Shown here: positions 8,996-17,735 of the stretch, piece by piece
How positions within the stretch are numbered: the stretch's first letter is position 1
How the letters are laid out: each line of letters begins with the position of its first letter
NCBI RefSeq assembly: GCF_037152535.1
Contig: NZ_JBBCMA010000001.1
Span: forward strand, 930,001-994,000
From: Leclercia sp. AS011
GTDB lineage: Bacteria; Pseudomonadota; Gammaproteobacteria; Enterobacterales; Enterobacteriaceae
Length of the DNA: 64,000 nt
Reading direction: 5' to 3'
Translations under genes and position numbers: made by a program
Notes under the pieces: model-generated
What the model was told of the DNA's origin: nothing
The model's database searches: none
What the model saw: only the letters and a program-made list of their open reading frames with translations

Positions 8996-9716
8996 ATGGG
9001 TACACGTTTTGTTGTAAACTTTGATTATCGTACCAAAAATGATGACATTCAGTTTTCACAAATAATTGAACACTTTACATTTATCATAGCGCAACTTGAT
9101 AAGTTAACTCAGGTGAAAAAGAATTGGTATGAAACGGGTTATTCCAGAAAAGAAGCTATAAATCAGATAGCTTTTCAGAATGGAAGTATCACGGATACCA
9201 CTCGTTTGAAATGGGAACGCCGATATAAAAAAATATGCCGATGTTTGTAGATAGCGTTTGGGATGCCAATGATGATGAACATAGCTGTGACATCTCTTAT
9301 AGAAAAATGTTCTACGAGGAAAAAATAGAGTTTCCGTGGAGTTAAATTTAGTTTTAAATAATGAAGAGAATTCATTGCTCCGATTTATAACGCTCATATC
9401 AAGTTTGGCTCTGTCTTTTGATTGTTCACATATAAGCATCGATTCAAATGGATATAATTTGTTTGGGCGAAACGTATTCCCTGACAGATTGGCTGTAGGT
9501 TGGATGCTATACGTCCCCCACATAGTCTTAACTGAATTAATTCCAGAAGCAGCCAGAGTTGTGCCAGTAAAGGATGGCGAGAATCAGAAAGGCACCATTA
9601 TTGTGTCTACTGAGGAAATATTCGATGGAAAAAAAAGAGAACACATTGGTAAAGCTAACGACATTGAAATTAAACTTCTGGACCTTGGCTTATTGCCTCT
9701 TATGACCGAACTTTAA
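8996..9716 (+). pseudogene. Imm52 immunity gene copy, two frameshifts
   Basis: The copy starts at ATG 8996, right after the effector remnant. Reading frame 1 gives MGTRFVVNFDYRT to RRYKK (about 80 codons). A shift near 9232 moves to the frame MFVDSVWDANDDEHS, and a second shift near 9340 restores similarity (SVELNLVLNNEEN onward) to the end LLDLGLLPLMTEL, identical to the intact gene 1.9 kb upstream. N-terminal and central parts have diverged while the last 24 residues are unchanged, suggesting gene conversion or selection on the 3' end. Either frameshift alone should abolish a full product, although the 126-residue C-terminal piece could be translated from an internal start. Confidence 0.88.
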
Positions 9717-9723
9717 TTTTAGC

Positions 9724-10123
9724 AGTTAAGAAGTTGGGATTTACTGGCGTAAGGAGATGGACGACGTGCGTGGTCTGGATACCTACATACTCGCCGGGTC
9801 CGTCACCACGTGTGATTACAACTACCGGATTGCCAGCGTGCCATTGGATGCAACGGTCAGCGTGCGTAACGATGCTGTTACCACCGAAGAGCATTACCGC
9901 TACGCGGCACCCTATTGTGACGCGGGTGATGGCGCCAGCCCGGAGCCGGAAACCGAATCTGGCGCGTTCTACGCCCGAATTCACTATGAGCGGCAGTTCA
10001 AAGGTCGGCCCGCATTCATCTGTTCAGCAACGCAGCGCACCTCGCACACGGACAGGTAATGGAGCCGCAGGGTAATGTTATAACAGCCCTTAAAAAAGAT
10101 GTTATCCTTACGCTCGTGACCCC
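9724..10123 (+). pseudogene. vgrG fragment 2 (deleted and frameshifted)
   Basis: A second decayed copy of the internal part of vgrG. It begins at the same codon as fragment 1 (GIYWRKEMDDVRGLDTYILA), loses about 120 bases between the ILA and GSVTTCDYNYR codons, shifts frame near 10003, and ends in VILTLVT at about 10123. Beyond that point the sequence is unrelated to vgrG. The shared 5' breakpoint of fragments 1 and 2, each directly after an Imm52 stop codon, shows that they arose by duplication of the same cassette. Confidence 0.88.
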
Positions 10124-10414
10124 GTTAATATTCCGTATTGGACTGATGCAGTAGGCCAAATTCCGTTCGTGGTTGGTACCTATCGAACTTTCCGCACGAT
10201 AAAAGCAACAGTTGAAACAGGAATGACATGGGCTACGGGAGAACCGTTGGATGCATTAAAGCAGAAATCGGATTCAACTAATGAGTACGATAATTTCTTT
10301 GTGCCTCGAGGGGCTTTGTATTCTAGCCAAAAATTTACATATAGTGTTAACCCTACAGGTAAAACCTATCCAGCCGTTGAAGTTACAGAATCATCGGTTG
10401 ATGTAAATGCTTAA
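10118..10414 (+). pseudogene. C-terminal fragment of an unidentified T6SS cargo protein
   Basis: An open frame of about 98 codons reads DPVNIPYWTDAVGQIPFVV, continues through TYRTFRTIKATVETG and closes with SYPAVEV-like residues and SSVDVNA. It has no start codon of its own that looks used; the GTG at 10169 is the first possible one and lacks a Shine-Dalgarno site. It is fused out of frame to the end of vgrG fragment 2. The arrangement (vgrG piece, cargo tail, small genes) matches the other cassettes, so it is probably the tip of a different effector. I do not recognise its family and do not assign an activity. Confidence 0.55.
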
Positions 10415-10543
10415 ATGCCAAGGAGAAGCATAACCAAAGAGGAGTTGGAACGGTGTGGAGTTTGCAATAAACAGTTAAATTGCTTTAAAGATATTTATCT
10501 TCATTTGTTCGGTCATTGTAATAAAGAAGGTTGTAAATCATGA
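10415..10543 (+). CDS. 42-residue cysteine-rich small ORF
   Basis: The ATG at 10415 directly abuts the stop of the preceding frame (10412-10414). The product is 42 residues with a C-x2-C pair (CGVC), a second CxxxxC-spaced set and H/C residues near the end (HLFGHCNKEGCKS), a pattern that could bind one zinc ion. There is an aaggag-like run only inside the gene, so translation would depend on coupling to the upstream frame. It may be a real small protein or the N-terminal exon-like remnant of a longer immunity gene broken by the stop at 10541. Function unknown. Confidence 0.35.
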   Translation: MPRRSITKEELERCGVCNKQLNCFKDIYLHLFGHCNKEGCKS

Positions 10544-10763
10544 TAAATTTCTCATTTGTTATAAGTTTAAGGGGTTTGGACAAGATATAGTAAGGGTTAT
10601 CACAAATGATAATGAATTTATTAAATGTCTTTGTGAGGAAGGTTTAGAACCTACAGGGCCAGAAAGTGTATTTCCTGATAAAAGTTTCAGTGATTATGCT
10701 AGTCTGCAAGGAAAGATGTCGTTCTGGTGGGATGTATATTGGGAACCATTTTGGAGAGTTTGA
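10540..10763 (+). pseudogene. possible immunity gene remnant with an early frameshift
   Basis: An ATG at 10540 overlaps the previous stop (ATGA) and gives only MINFSFVI before the frame fails. A +/-1 shift near 10565 opens KFKGFGQDIVRVITNDNEF and then runs without a stop for about 65 codons to SFWWDVYWEPFWRV at 10763. The ATGA overlap and the position at the end of a cassette are what one expects of an immunity gene. The family is unknown to me. The region from here to the next gene at 10993 is AT-rich and shows only short frames such as MKINAEQLALFRAYDGK (10778-10831). Confidence 0.45.
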
Positions 10764-10992
10764 AAGTGATCTGAATGAAAATAAACGCTGAGCAACTCGC
10801 ATTGTTTAGAGCGTATGACGGTAAATAATTCTAGTGCGGTGATAGCCATTCTTTATTTTTCCAGGACCGATTGGCTATGGTACATACGAATTTACTAAGC
10901 GACAAAACCCCATAGGCATTAAAATCATAGGGTAAAACACATGAATTCTAAAAATATAAGCCAATCATTTCGGTAAGATTCCTGAGGTCAAC

Positions 10993-11445
10993 ATGCCCGA
11001 TAGAACATCACCATCTTTATACGAAATTCTTACAGGCAACTTCACAGGGGACCTTCCCGTTGAAGTTGTAAACGAAGCAGACCAGGTCATTCTGTCCGTG
11101 CTGGATAATATCCAGCGTATTTTGAACGCCCGGGCCGATACCGTATCCCATCTTCCAGATTATGGTTTACCGGATATGACCAAAATTTTACAAGGCATGC
11201 CTGGGACAGCCCATGAGTTGATTGATACGCTAGCCAGCGTAATACTCAAGTATGAACCCCGTTTGCAGTCACTCAATATCACTTTACTCGAACAGAAAGT
11301 GCCCGGCGAGCTGCGTTACGCCATAGACGCGGAACTCAAAGGCATCGGCCTGGTGCGTTACGGCACCGAATTTATGCCCGAAGGCCGGGTGCTCATCCGC
11401 CATTTAAAACAGCAGCAGTATCTGGACGCCCGCTCCGCAATCTAG
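10993..11445 (+). CDS. tssE: TssE, T6SS baseplate protein (gp25-like)
   Basis: 150 residues with the gp25/GpW-type lysozyme-like fold of TssE: NIQRILNARADTVSHLPDYGLPD contains the conserved arginine and LxxYGxPD segment, followed by TLLEQ and a short C-terminal strand region. TssE initiates sheath polymerisation at the baseplate. A Shine-Dalgarno-like gaggtc lies just upstream of the ATG. The gene resumes the tss order after the cargo debris and is followed 22 bases later by a VasL/TssA-like gene, so the debris is an insertion-prone interval inside the T6SS locus. Confidence 0.92.
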   Translation: MPDRTSPSLYEILTGNFTGDLPVEVVNEADQVILSVLDNIQRILNARADTVSHLPDYGLPDMTKILQGMPGTAHELIDTLASVILKYEPRLQSLNITLLEQKVPGELRYAIDAELKGIGLVRYGTEFMPEGRVLIRHLKQQQYLDARSAI

Positions 11446-11467
11446 TCTTTATTCTGGCAGAACCCTC

Positions 11468-12691
11468 ATGACAACACTCTCTGAACGCCGCCTTAAAACC
11501 GGCGATGACCCGCGCACGCTTGCGGATTATGCTGCGCTGCGTAATGAAACCAACAAGCTGACCCATCCCGCGCGTCCGGACGTGAACTGGCTGCTGGTGG
11601 AAAATCTCTCCCTGTCGCTGTTTGAACACAACGGCGTGGAACTCCAGACCGCCGCGTGGTACTGCCTTGCTCGCACGCATCTGGCCGGACTGCCTGGACT
11701 GAATGAGGGCCTGGCGATTTTGACCACGCTGGTCACTCATCAATGGAGCAGCCTGTGGCCGCAACCGGTACATGCCCGAATAGAAATCTTCAGTGCCCTC
11801 AGCAAACGACTGCAGCAGGTCCTGCGCGCCCGGACTCTGACACCCGCCGATCTCAGCCAATTGAAGCGGATGCAGGAGTACCTGCACGTTCTGGACGAGG
11901 TATTACAGCGCATGGAATTAAAGCCTGTCAGCCAACTCGATACGCTACGCGCCCAGATAGATAGCGCGGCGGTCCGACTGGAGGAGAGCAAAAGCGGGCG
12001 GGATCAGCCGGCTGAAATGTTGCCCCCCCTCAGTGACGCTCCCGGTGAGGCAGTTGAGTGCGTTAAAAGGGTGTATGTGCCGGAGTTTAAACCGCTGCAG
12101 GCGTACCCGCCGCGAGCAAAACCCTGGAGGCCTTTTGCCGCCGGTATGGCGAGCATGCTGGTGCTGGTCGGGATCCTGGCGGGAGGATGGCTGGCAATGC
12201 AACAACCCCATCCATCGCCTGAAACTGATATTCCCCAGACGCAGCAGCAGCTAGCGAAACTATTGCATTTGAAGCCAGACTGGGCTCTCAGCGATGGCGA
12301 TCGCCTGGTCCAACAAACACTCAGGATGTGGCCCGAGCAGAGCAAACCTATGGCGCAGCAGTGGCAACGGCAGAAGGCGGCCATTGCCCTGGCGCCAGAA
12401 AACCTGAACGGCTGGCATGAGGGAGTGACGCAGCTTGAGCAGCTGGCGAACCGGCTAAACGCTCTGGATGAGCAGAAGGGTAAGTACATGACCGTCAGCG
12501 AACTGAAATCGGCGGTTTTCGCTATCCTGCAGTCGCTTAATCGCACCGTGCCGGTGGAGGAGCAGTTGCGCCAGCTCTCGGTTATCCCCGCAGAGCAAGA
12601 GGGTAAGACCGTCCGGCAGCGCCAGGTGGAACAGCATCTACAGCAGTTAATAGCCACCTATTCGGCGCTGAAACACTCCCCGACGGAATAA
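11468..12691 (+). CDS. VasL/TssA-like T6SS protein with one membrane segment
   Basis: 407 residues. The N-terminal 150 residues match the ImpA_N domain of TssA-type proteins (NWLLVENLSLSLFEHNGVE, LVTHQWSSLWPQP). A single hydrophobic segment near residues 223-240 (GMASMLVLVGILAGGWLA) is followed by a helical C-terminal VasL-type domain. TssA proteins coordinate tail sheath growth; the membrane-anchored VasL/TagA-like forms are thought to cap or arrest the distal sheath end at the opposite membrane. I therefore call it TssA-like rather than TssA proper. It follows tssE at 22 bases in the same direction. Confidence 0.82.
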   Translation: MTTLSERRLKTGDDPRTLADYAALRNETNKLTHPARPDVNWLLVENLSLSLFEHNGVELQTAAWYCLARTHLAGLPGLNEGLAILTTLVTHQWSSLWPQPVHARIEIFSALSKRLQQVLRARTLTPADLSQLKRMQEYLHVLDEVLQRMELKPVSQLDTLRAQIDSAAVRLEESKSGRDQPAEMLPPLSDAPGEAVECVKRVYVPEFKPLQAYPPRAKPWRPFAAGMASMLVLVGILAGGWLAMQQPHPSPETDIPQTQQQLAKLLHLKPDWALSDGDRLVQQTLRMWPEQSKPMAQQWQRQKAAIALAPENLNGWHEGVTQLEQLANRLNALDEQKGKYMTVSELKSAVFAILQSLNRTVPVEEQLRQLSVIPAEQEGKTVRQRQVEQHLQQLIATYSALKHSPTE

Positions 12692-12718
12692 TCGTTAAAA
12701 GATCACAGGGACCACAAC

Positions 12719-13198
12719 GTGTCAGCCAGAGAACGCTTTTTTAACAAAGTACAGCACAATAACAACAGAGACTCTTCCGGCATAAAATCCGCTGACGCAG
12801 AAGTCAGGGCATTCAGCTCAAGAATGGATGAACTGGCGCAGCAAATCAGCATGTGGTTTGCGGGATCCGGCATTGAGGTGACGTTATCCACCAGACATCT
12901 CCACGATCTGAGCGCGGTGGGTTACAGCCTGAACAGCGGCATATGCCGTTATGACATCACCGCCATTCGGTTGCAAAACGGCGACCGTAGCGTCCGTGTT
13001 CTTCCGGAGCAGCTCTGGAATGGCACCGAGACAGGTATTGTGACCCTGCATGTCGATGTGCCCGGAATCAGGCAGGTATTTTATCTGAGCATGGCGCCTG
13101 AAACGGGCTGGTTTATCCGACGTGATTATCAGAACGCAAAAGAGAACGCGATCATGACCGAAGATCGCTTTTTTGATGCAGTGGACAGGCTGGCGTAA
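12719..13198 (+). CDS. unknown protein at the end of the T6SS cluster
   Basis: 159 residues, soluble, starting with GTG at 12719, 27 bases after the VasL-like gene and on the same strand. I recognise no domain. The middle is predicted to be beta-rich (CRYDITAIRLQNGDRSVRVLPE, GIVTLHVDVPG, QVFYLSMAPETGWFIRRD) with a helical N-terminus. The next gene is convergent, so this is the last gene of the visible T6SS operon. An inverted repeat (13185-13193 with 13205-13213) covers its end and may terminate transcription, although no T-run follows. A T6SS role is inferred from position only. Confidence 0.7.
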   Translation: MSARERFFNKVQHNNNRDSSGIKSADAEVRAFSSRMDELAQQISMWFAGSGIEVTLSTRHLHDLSAVGYSLNSGICRYDITAIRLQNGDRSVRVLPEQLWNGTETGIVTLHVDVPGIRQVFYLSMAPETGWFIRRDYQNAKENAIMTEDRFFDAVDRLA

Positions 13199-13225
13199 AA
13201 ACACCCAGCCTGTTCACTATCTGCC

Positions 13226-13792
13226 TTACTTCTGCAACAGTTCGGCAAATTTCGCCAGCCACTGCGGATGCGCAGGCCAGGCGGGAGCCGTAACCAGATT
13301 GTCGTCAACGTACGCCTCATCAATACCGATCTCCGCATAGTATCCGCCGCTGAGCCGGACTTCAGGCGCACAGGCAGGATAGGCACTGCAGGTACGTCCT
13401 TTCAGAACATCAGCAGCGGCAAGGAGTTGTGCGCCGTGGCAAACAGCGGCAATCGGCTTACGCGCCTGGTCAAAAGCCCGTACCAGTTCGAGTACCTTTT
13501 CATTCAGGCGCAGATATTCCGGTGCCCGTCCGCCCGGAATTAACAGGGCGTCATAATCCTCTTCTTTCACCTCAGTGAAATCGGCGTTGAGAATAAAGCG
13601 GTGGCCGGGTTTTTCGCTGTAGGTCTGGGCACCGTCAAAATCATGGATCGCCGTCATGATAAAGTCGCCTTTGGCTTTATCAGGACAGACCGCGTCCACC
13701 TGATGACCAATCATTTGCAGAGCCTGAAACGGCACCATGGTTTCGTAATCTTCAGCGTAATCCCCGACCAGCATCAAAATCTTCTTGCTCAT
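13226..13792 (-). CDS. DJ-1/PfpI family protein
   Basis: 188 residues when started at the ATG at 13792, which has gaggag eight bases upstream (13803-13808); the GTG at 13801 is less likely. The nucleophile elbow is clear: [17 protein letters not shown] with the family cysteine, preceded by [15 protein letters not shown] containing the acidic partner region. Relatives are cysteine-dependent glyoxalases, deglycase-like or stress-protective proteins; the precise reaction cannot be decided from sequence. The spacing of the [11 protein letters not shown] segment resembles the long-form DJ-1D/YhbO-like group. It is transcribed toward the T6SS cluster and is followed upstream by dgcM on the same strand (gap 43 bases). 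Confidence 0.85.
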   Translation of the reverse strand: MSKKILMLVGDYAEDYETMVPFQALQMIGHQVDAVCPDKAKGDFIMTAIHDFDGAQTYSEKPGHRFILNADFTEVKEEDYDALLIPGGRAPEYLRLNEKVLELVRAFDQARKPIAAVCHGAQLLAAADVLKGRTCSAYPACAPEVRLSGGYYAEIGIDEAYVDDNLVTAPAWPAHPQWLAKFAELLQK

Positions 13793-13835
13793 CTTATCCA
13801 CTCCTCAAGGAATAAATTGGAAGACAAAGGCGGCA

Positions 13836-15068
13836 TCACGCCGCCAGCACTTTATTACGACCATCATTCTTTGCGCGATACAGCGCATCGTCCACGCGCT
13901 TAAACAGATCGTCGATACTTTCCTCCGGGTTATGCCTCGCCACTCCGATACTCACGGTGAAGCGGGGCAGGCCGGAGATGGCAATGCGGGCGATAGCCGC
14001 TCGCAGGGTTTCTGCGATCTGCATTGCTGCGTCCAGCGACGTGCGGGGCAGCAGCAGCACAAATTCCTCGCCACCCCAGCGGAAAACGTAATCGTCTTTC
14101 CGGCAACAGCTCTCCAGCATCCGCGAGAGGGCAATCAATACCTCATCACCTTTCTGATGGCCAAATACATCGTTAATGCGCTTAAAGTGGTCCGTATCCA
14201 CCAGCAGCAGGCTGAACTCCTGCTGGGCCGGAAGATGATTCGGCGAGGCCCGATCGGTAAGGTTATAAAACTGACGGCGATTGAGCAGACCGGTTAACGA
14301 ATCACGCAGCGCGGCGTGCTCAAGTTCCTGTTCCAGCCGTTTTTGCTCGGTAATATCGTGAATGATGCACAGCATCAGTTTATCGCCGTAAATCTCAATC
14401 GGGCCGGCATAGGTCTGTACATGTCGGGTAGAGCCGTCAGCCAGGCGATGAACAAAGTTGAGCGGCTTATGGCCGCCGGGCAGACGCGCGATCTCCGTCA
14501 TCACCGGCAGAATATTGCGCCCGAGGGTGTTGATCTCCCAGGTATGCTTGCTGCACATCTCCTCATGGGTATAGCCATAAAAAGTGAGCGCCGCGAGGTT
14601 GGCATCAACTATCTGACCGTCCCGGGCGGGATCGATTAACAGCATGGGGGCACTGTTGGTCTGGAAGAAACGGGCGTAGAACCCCTGTTTTTTGCGCTGG
14701 TAGGTGCCAGAGCTGGTGGCTTTGAGGCCGGATACCGGCTGTCGGGCAATGCCCTCAAAAATAATGACCTCGCCGCAGGTGTCAAAAGCGGCCAGCGAGA
14801 GCCGACAGCTGAGGCTACCCGGCTGATTATTTACCGGCACGCTCCAGATTTCGATAATCTCTTGTTGGGTTTTCAAGTCGGGTATATACATCGCAAGCCT
14901 GGCCTGCGCATGTGCCGAGCAGACGCCTTTACGCAGATCGTCCAGCGTCGCGTCCTGCATAATCTTTTTTGCTGCTGTATTGGCGTACAGAATATCCTCC
15001 GGGATCGGGGATACGACCCAGACGGGCGTTTTAAGCATATCCAGCGCAGCAAACCCTGTAGGCGACAT
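13836..15068 (-). CDS. dgcM: DgcM diguanylate cyclase
   Basis: 410 residues, exactly the length of E. coli DgcM (YdaM), with long identical stretches such as TYAGPIEIYGDKLMLCI. An N-terminal PAS-like part is followed by a PAS/PAC domain (about 130-250) and a GGDEF domain whose active site is RWGGEEFVLLL. An allosteric I-site RKDD lies five residues before it, so the enzyme should make cyclic di-GMP from two GTP and be product-inhibited. In E. coli DgcM works with the regulator MlrA to turn on csgD and curli formation; that role is by homology. It is the first marker of the conserved dgcM-zntB-dbpA order. Confidence 0.93.
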   Translation of the reverse strand: MSPTGFAALDMLKTPVWVVSPIPEDILYANTAAKKIMQDATLDDLRKGVCSAHAQARLAMYIPDLKTQQEIIEIWSVPVNNQPGSLSCRLSLAAFDTCGEVIIFEGIARQPVSGLKATSSGTYQRKKQGFYARFFQTNSAPMLLIDPARDGQIVDANLAALTFYGYTHEEMCSKHTWEINTLGRNILPVMTEIARLPGGHKPLNFVHRLADGSTRHVQTYAGPIEIYGDKLMLCIIHDITEQKRLEQELEHAALRDSLTGLLNRRQFYNLTDRASPNHLPAQQEFSLLLVDTDHFKRINDVFGHQKGDEVLIALSRMLESCCRKDDYVFRWGGEEFVLLLPRTSLDAAMQIAETLRAAIARIAISGLPRFTVSIGVARHNPEESIDDLFKRVDDALYRAKNDGRNKVLAA

Positions 15069-15438
15069 AGCTCAGTCTCATTTATCGGCACATCAAATGT
15101 CTGAGATCCACGACGAAGCGGCACGCGTGGGCTTCTTTGAACATACTCTACTTCCCACCGTCAGGCAGAATTTTTTTGTGATACTCGTATGAAATTCGTA
15201 TTAATTTTACCAACTGGAATAGTTTTATTCTTCACTGGCGCAACAGCAATTAATGAATCATTTTTACCATCCGATCAGCGGTGAAGAAGCACTGTTTTGA
15301 GCGAAAATGTGTTTAGTATCGGATTAACGATGAAAAACATGAGCGCTTTTTTTAATAAAATCTAAAAAAACTAATCAATATTGATTCATTTAAGCCCGGC
15401 TAAAGAATACCGGCTCAGAGAGGGTCTGTAGCTTAACT
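15069..15438. promoter_or_regulatory. divergent promoter region between dgcM and the chemoreceptor-like gene, with a 14-bp palindrome
   Basis: 370 bases without a gene, AT-rich in the right half. It must hold the dgcM promoter (minus) and that of the chemoreceptor-like gene (plus). The clearest feature is a perfect palindrome AATCAATATTGATT at 15373-15386, 53 bases before the TTG start at 15439, a likely binding site for a dimeric regulator. The half-sites are in the wrong order for a classical FNR box (TTGAT-N4-ATCAA). I see no convincing sigma-28 promoter. Confidence 0.45.
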
Positions 15439-16536
15439 TTGAAATTTTTCGGTGCAACGCTTTTTCTTTTAATCGATGGGTTAGTCATTTTTTTAGCACC
15501 ACAAACCTTTCTGTTAATTTTACTTAATAGTTTATTTGTCATCGCATTCCTGTTCCTGCTGTTCTACATGACCCAATACCTGGTTGTTCCCATCAATACG
15601 GTAAAAAGAAGCATCGAAGAGGTGGTCTCGGGCAATCTGGGCGTCACCATCCCCGAATTTGGTGATAACTGCGCGGGGCGACTGATCCCAGGTATTAACA
15701 CTCTGTCGAGCAACATCGCCACCCTGGTGCGTGAGATCCGCTCCTCCTCCGCAACCGCCATGAGTCTGTCTGACCAGCTGGCTGCCCGCAGTACGGCGCT
15801 GGCGGCGAAAACAGAGCTCCAGTCCGCATCGCTGATCCAGACCTCAGCCAGCATGGAGCAGATGGCCGCCACCACGAAAAACACCGCTGACAACACCCGC
15901 CTTGCCAACGAGAAGGCCAACGTGGCGACCCGGCAGGCACAAAAGGGCGGCGAACTGATGGGCCAGGTTGCCAATAACATGCACTCCATTACGGAATGTG
16001 CCCAGCAGATGACCGAGATCATTACCATGATTGACGGTATCGCCTTTCAGACCAATATTCTGGCGCTCAACGCAGCGGTCGAAGCGGCCCGGGCGGGCGA
16101 TCATGGCAAGGGCTTCTCGGTCGTGGCCGGGGAAGTGCGCAGCCTGGCGCATCGCAGTGCCGAGGCGGCAAAAAGCATCAAATCCCTGATCGCGGTGACC
16201 AGCAGCAACGTCAGCCAGGGGGCGATGGTGGTGGCGGAAGCCGAGAAGAATATGCAGGAGATCGTCAGCGGATCCGGCCAGGTCAGCAGGCTGATGGATG
16301 AGATCTCCACCTCAACCTATGAACAGGAGAAGGGCATCGCGCAAATAACTCAGGCGTTGTCCGATCTGGAAAACGTCACCCAGAGTAATGTGGGGATGGT
16401 GGAAGAGCTGTCCGGCTCTTCGGCAGTGCTGAAAAATCAGGTGGTTGAGCTACAGACCCGCACGCGTAACTTCCATCTGGAACCAGCATCCTCTGCGCCT
16501 TTATACGACGGGCAATCTTTCCCGGCGCGTGCCTGA
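15439..16536 (+). CDS. methyl-accepting chemotaxis-like protein lacking a periplasmic domain
   Basis: 365 residues. Two hydrophobic segments (about 4-21 and 23-43) are joined by a turn, with no ligand-binding domain between them. A HAMP-like linker starting at VVPINTVKRSIEEVVSGNL follows, then a full signalling domain with the conserved tip GIAFQTNILALNAAVEAARAG. The C-terminus (LYDGQSFPARA) lacks the NWETF-type CheR tether. The start is taken as TTG at 15439 because no ATG or GTG precedes it in the open frame and the next ATG (in FYMTQYL) would remove both membrane segments. It probably senses a membrane or cytoplasmic signal, or helps other receptors. A strong terminator follows at 16553. 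Confidence 0.8.
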   Translation: MKFFGATLFLLIDGLVIFLAPQTFLLILLNSLFVIAFLFLLFYMTQYLVVPINTVKRSIEEVVSGNLGVTIPEFGDNCAGRLIPGINTLSSNIATLVREIRSSSATAMSLSDQLAARSTALAAKTELQSASLIQTSASMEQMAATTKNTADNTRLANEKANVATRQAQKGGELMGQVANNMHSITECAQQMTEIITMIDGIAFQTNILALNAAVEAARAGDHGKGFSVVAGEVRSLAHRSAEAAKSIKSLIAVTSSNVSQGAMVVAEAEKNMQEIVSGSGQVSRLMDEISTSTYEQEKGIAQITQALSDLENVTQSNVGMVEELSGSSAVLKNQVVELQTRTRNFHLEPASSAPLYDGQSFPARA

Positions 16537-16552
16537 CCCGCCTTCAACCCTG

Positions 16553-16577
16553 AAAGCCTGGTTCGCCAGGCTTTTTT
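16553..16577 (+). terminator. intrinsic terminator of the chemoreceptor-like gene
   Basis: Stem AGCCTGG / CCAGGCT with a TTCG tetraloop and a run of six or seven T. It lies 17 bases after the stop codon and makes the gene a single-gene transcription unit. Confidence 0.9.
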
Positions 16578-16705
16578 ATGCGCCGCGTTTGCGTCAGGAA
16601 TAGTCTCTTTTATGAGCAAATTCAGCGCGATGGCGGGGGAAATGGTTGCTTAACCTGCCAGGGTGGCTAGACTGACTGCAAAGAACAGCTACTGGCGGAG
16701 GCGCT

Positions 16706-17689
16706 GTGGAAGGCATAAAAGGATCGGAAGTTAACGTTCCTGACGCAGTTTTTGCGTGGTTACTCGACGGGAAGGGCGGGGCAAGACCCCTTACCAACGA
16801 CGATATTATCGATCAGCAACATCCCTGCTGGCTGCACCTGAACTATACCCAGCCGGAGAGCGCCCACTGGCTGGCCTCGACCCCCTTATTGCCCAACAAC
16901 GTGCGCGACGCGCTGGCCGGAGAAAGCCTGCGCCCGCGCGTGACCCGCATGGGGGAAGGGACACTCATTACCCTGCGCTGTATTAATGGCAGCACCGATG
17001 AGCGGCCGGATCAGCTGGTGGCGATGCGCCTCTATATGGATGAGCGGCTGATCGTCTCGACCCGTCAGCGAAAGGTGCTGGCGCTGGACGACGTTGTCGG
17101 GGATTTGAAAGAGGGCACCGGGCCGGAGGATTGCGGTAGCTGGCTGGTGGACGTCTGCGACGCGCTCACCGATCACGCCAGCGAGTTTATCGAAGAGTTG
17201 CACGATAAGATTATCGATCTGGAAGATAACCTGATCGATCAGGTTATTCCGCCTCGCGGATTTCTGGCGCTGCTGCGTAAACAGCTGATCGTGATGCGCC
17301 GCTACATGGCCCCACAGCGCGATGTTTATGCCCGTCTGGCGAGCGAACGGCTCCCCTGGATGAATGACGATCAGCGTCGCAGAATGCAGGATATCGCCGA
17401 CCGGCTTGGGCGCGGTCTCGATGAAATTGACGCCTGTATTGCCCGTACGGCGATCCTGACCGACGAGATCGCCCAGGTCATGCAGGAGTCGCTCTCCCGC
17501 AGAACCTACACCATGTCCCTGATGGCGATGGTCTTTCTGCCCAGCACCTTCCTGACCGGGCTGTTCGGCGTCAATCTGGGCGGGATCCCCGGGGGAGATT
17601 TCCGCTTCGGCTTTTCGCTGTTTTGCATCATGTTAGTGGTTTTAATCGGCGGTGTTGCGTGGTGGTTGCATCGCAGTAAATGGTTGTAA
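16706..17689 (+). CDS. zntB: ZntB zinc transporter
   Basis: 327 residues, the E. coli length, CorA superfamily. A large cytoplasmic N-terminal domain with the conserved [20 protein letters not shown] stretch is followed by a long helix and two C-terminal membrane helices. The pore signature is [11 protein letters not shown] and the C-terminus is LHRSKWL. ZntB forms pentamers in the inner membrane; it moves Zn2+ and is reported to work as a proton-coupled importer. The start is GTG at 16706, which gives [18 protein letters not shown] and lines up with the E. coli N-terminus. The gene is followed by fnrS in the same direction. Confidence 0.95.
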   Translation: MEGIKGSEVNVPDAVFAWLLDGKGGARPLTNDDIIDQQHPCWLHLNYTQPESAHWLASTPLLPNNVRDALAGESLRPRVTRMGEGTLITLRCINGSTDERPDQLVAMRLYMDERLIVSTRQRKVLALDDVVGDLKEGTGPEDCGSWLVDVCDALTDHASEFIEELHDKIIDLEDNLIDQVIPPRGFLALLRKQLIVMRRYMAPQRDVYARLASERLPWMNDDQRRRMQDIADRLGRGLDEIDACIARTAILTDEIAQVMQESLSRRTYTMSLMAMVFLPSTFLTGLFGVNLGGIPGGDFRFGFSLFCIMLVVLIGGVAWWLHRSKWL

Positions 17690-17735
17690 ATTTGCGCTAT
17701 TTTGACGTTCTGTTGCGCCTGAAACGCCATTTTAA

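Noticed and set aside
15373..15386. FNR box at the chemoreceptor promoter
   Set aside because: The half-sites are in the inverse order and spacing of an FNR site, so I kept it only as an unidentified palindrome.
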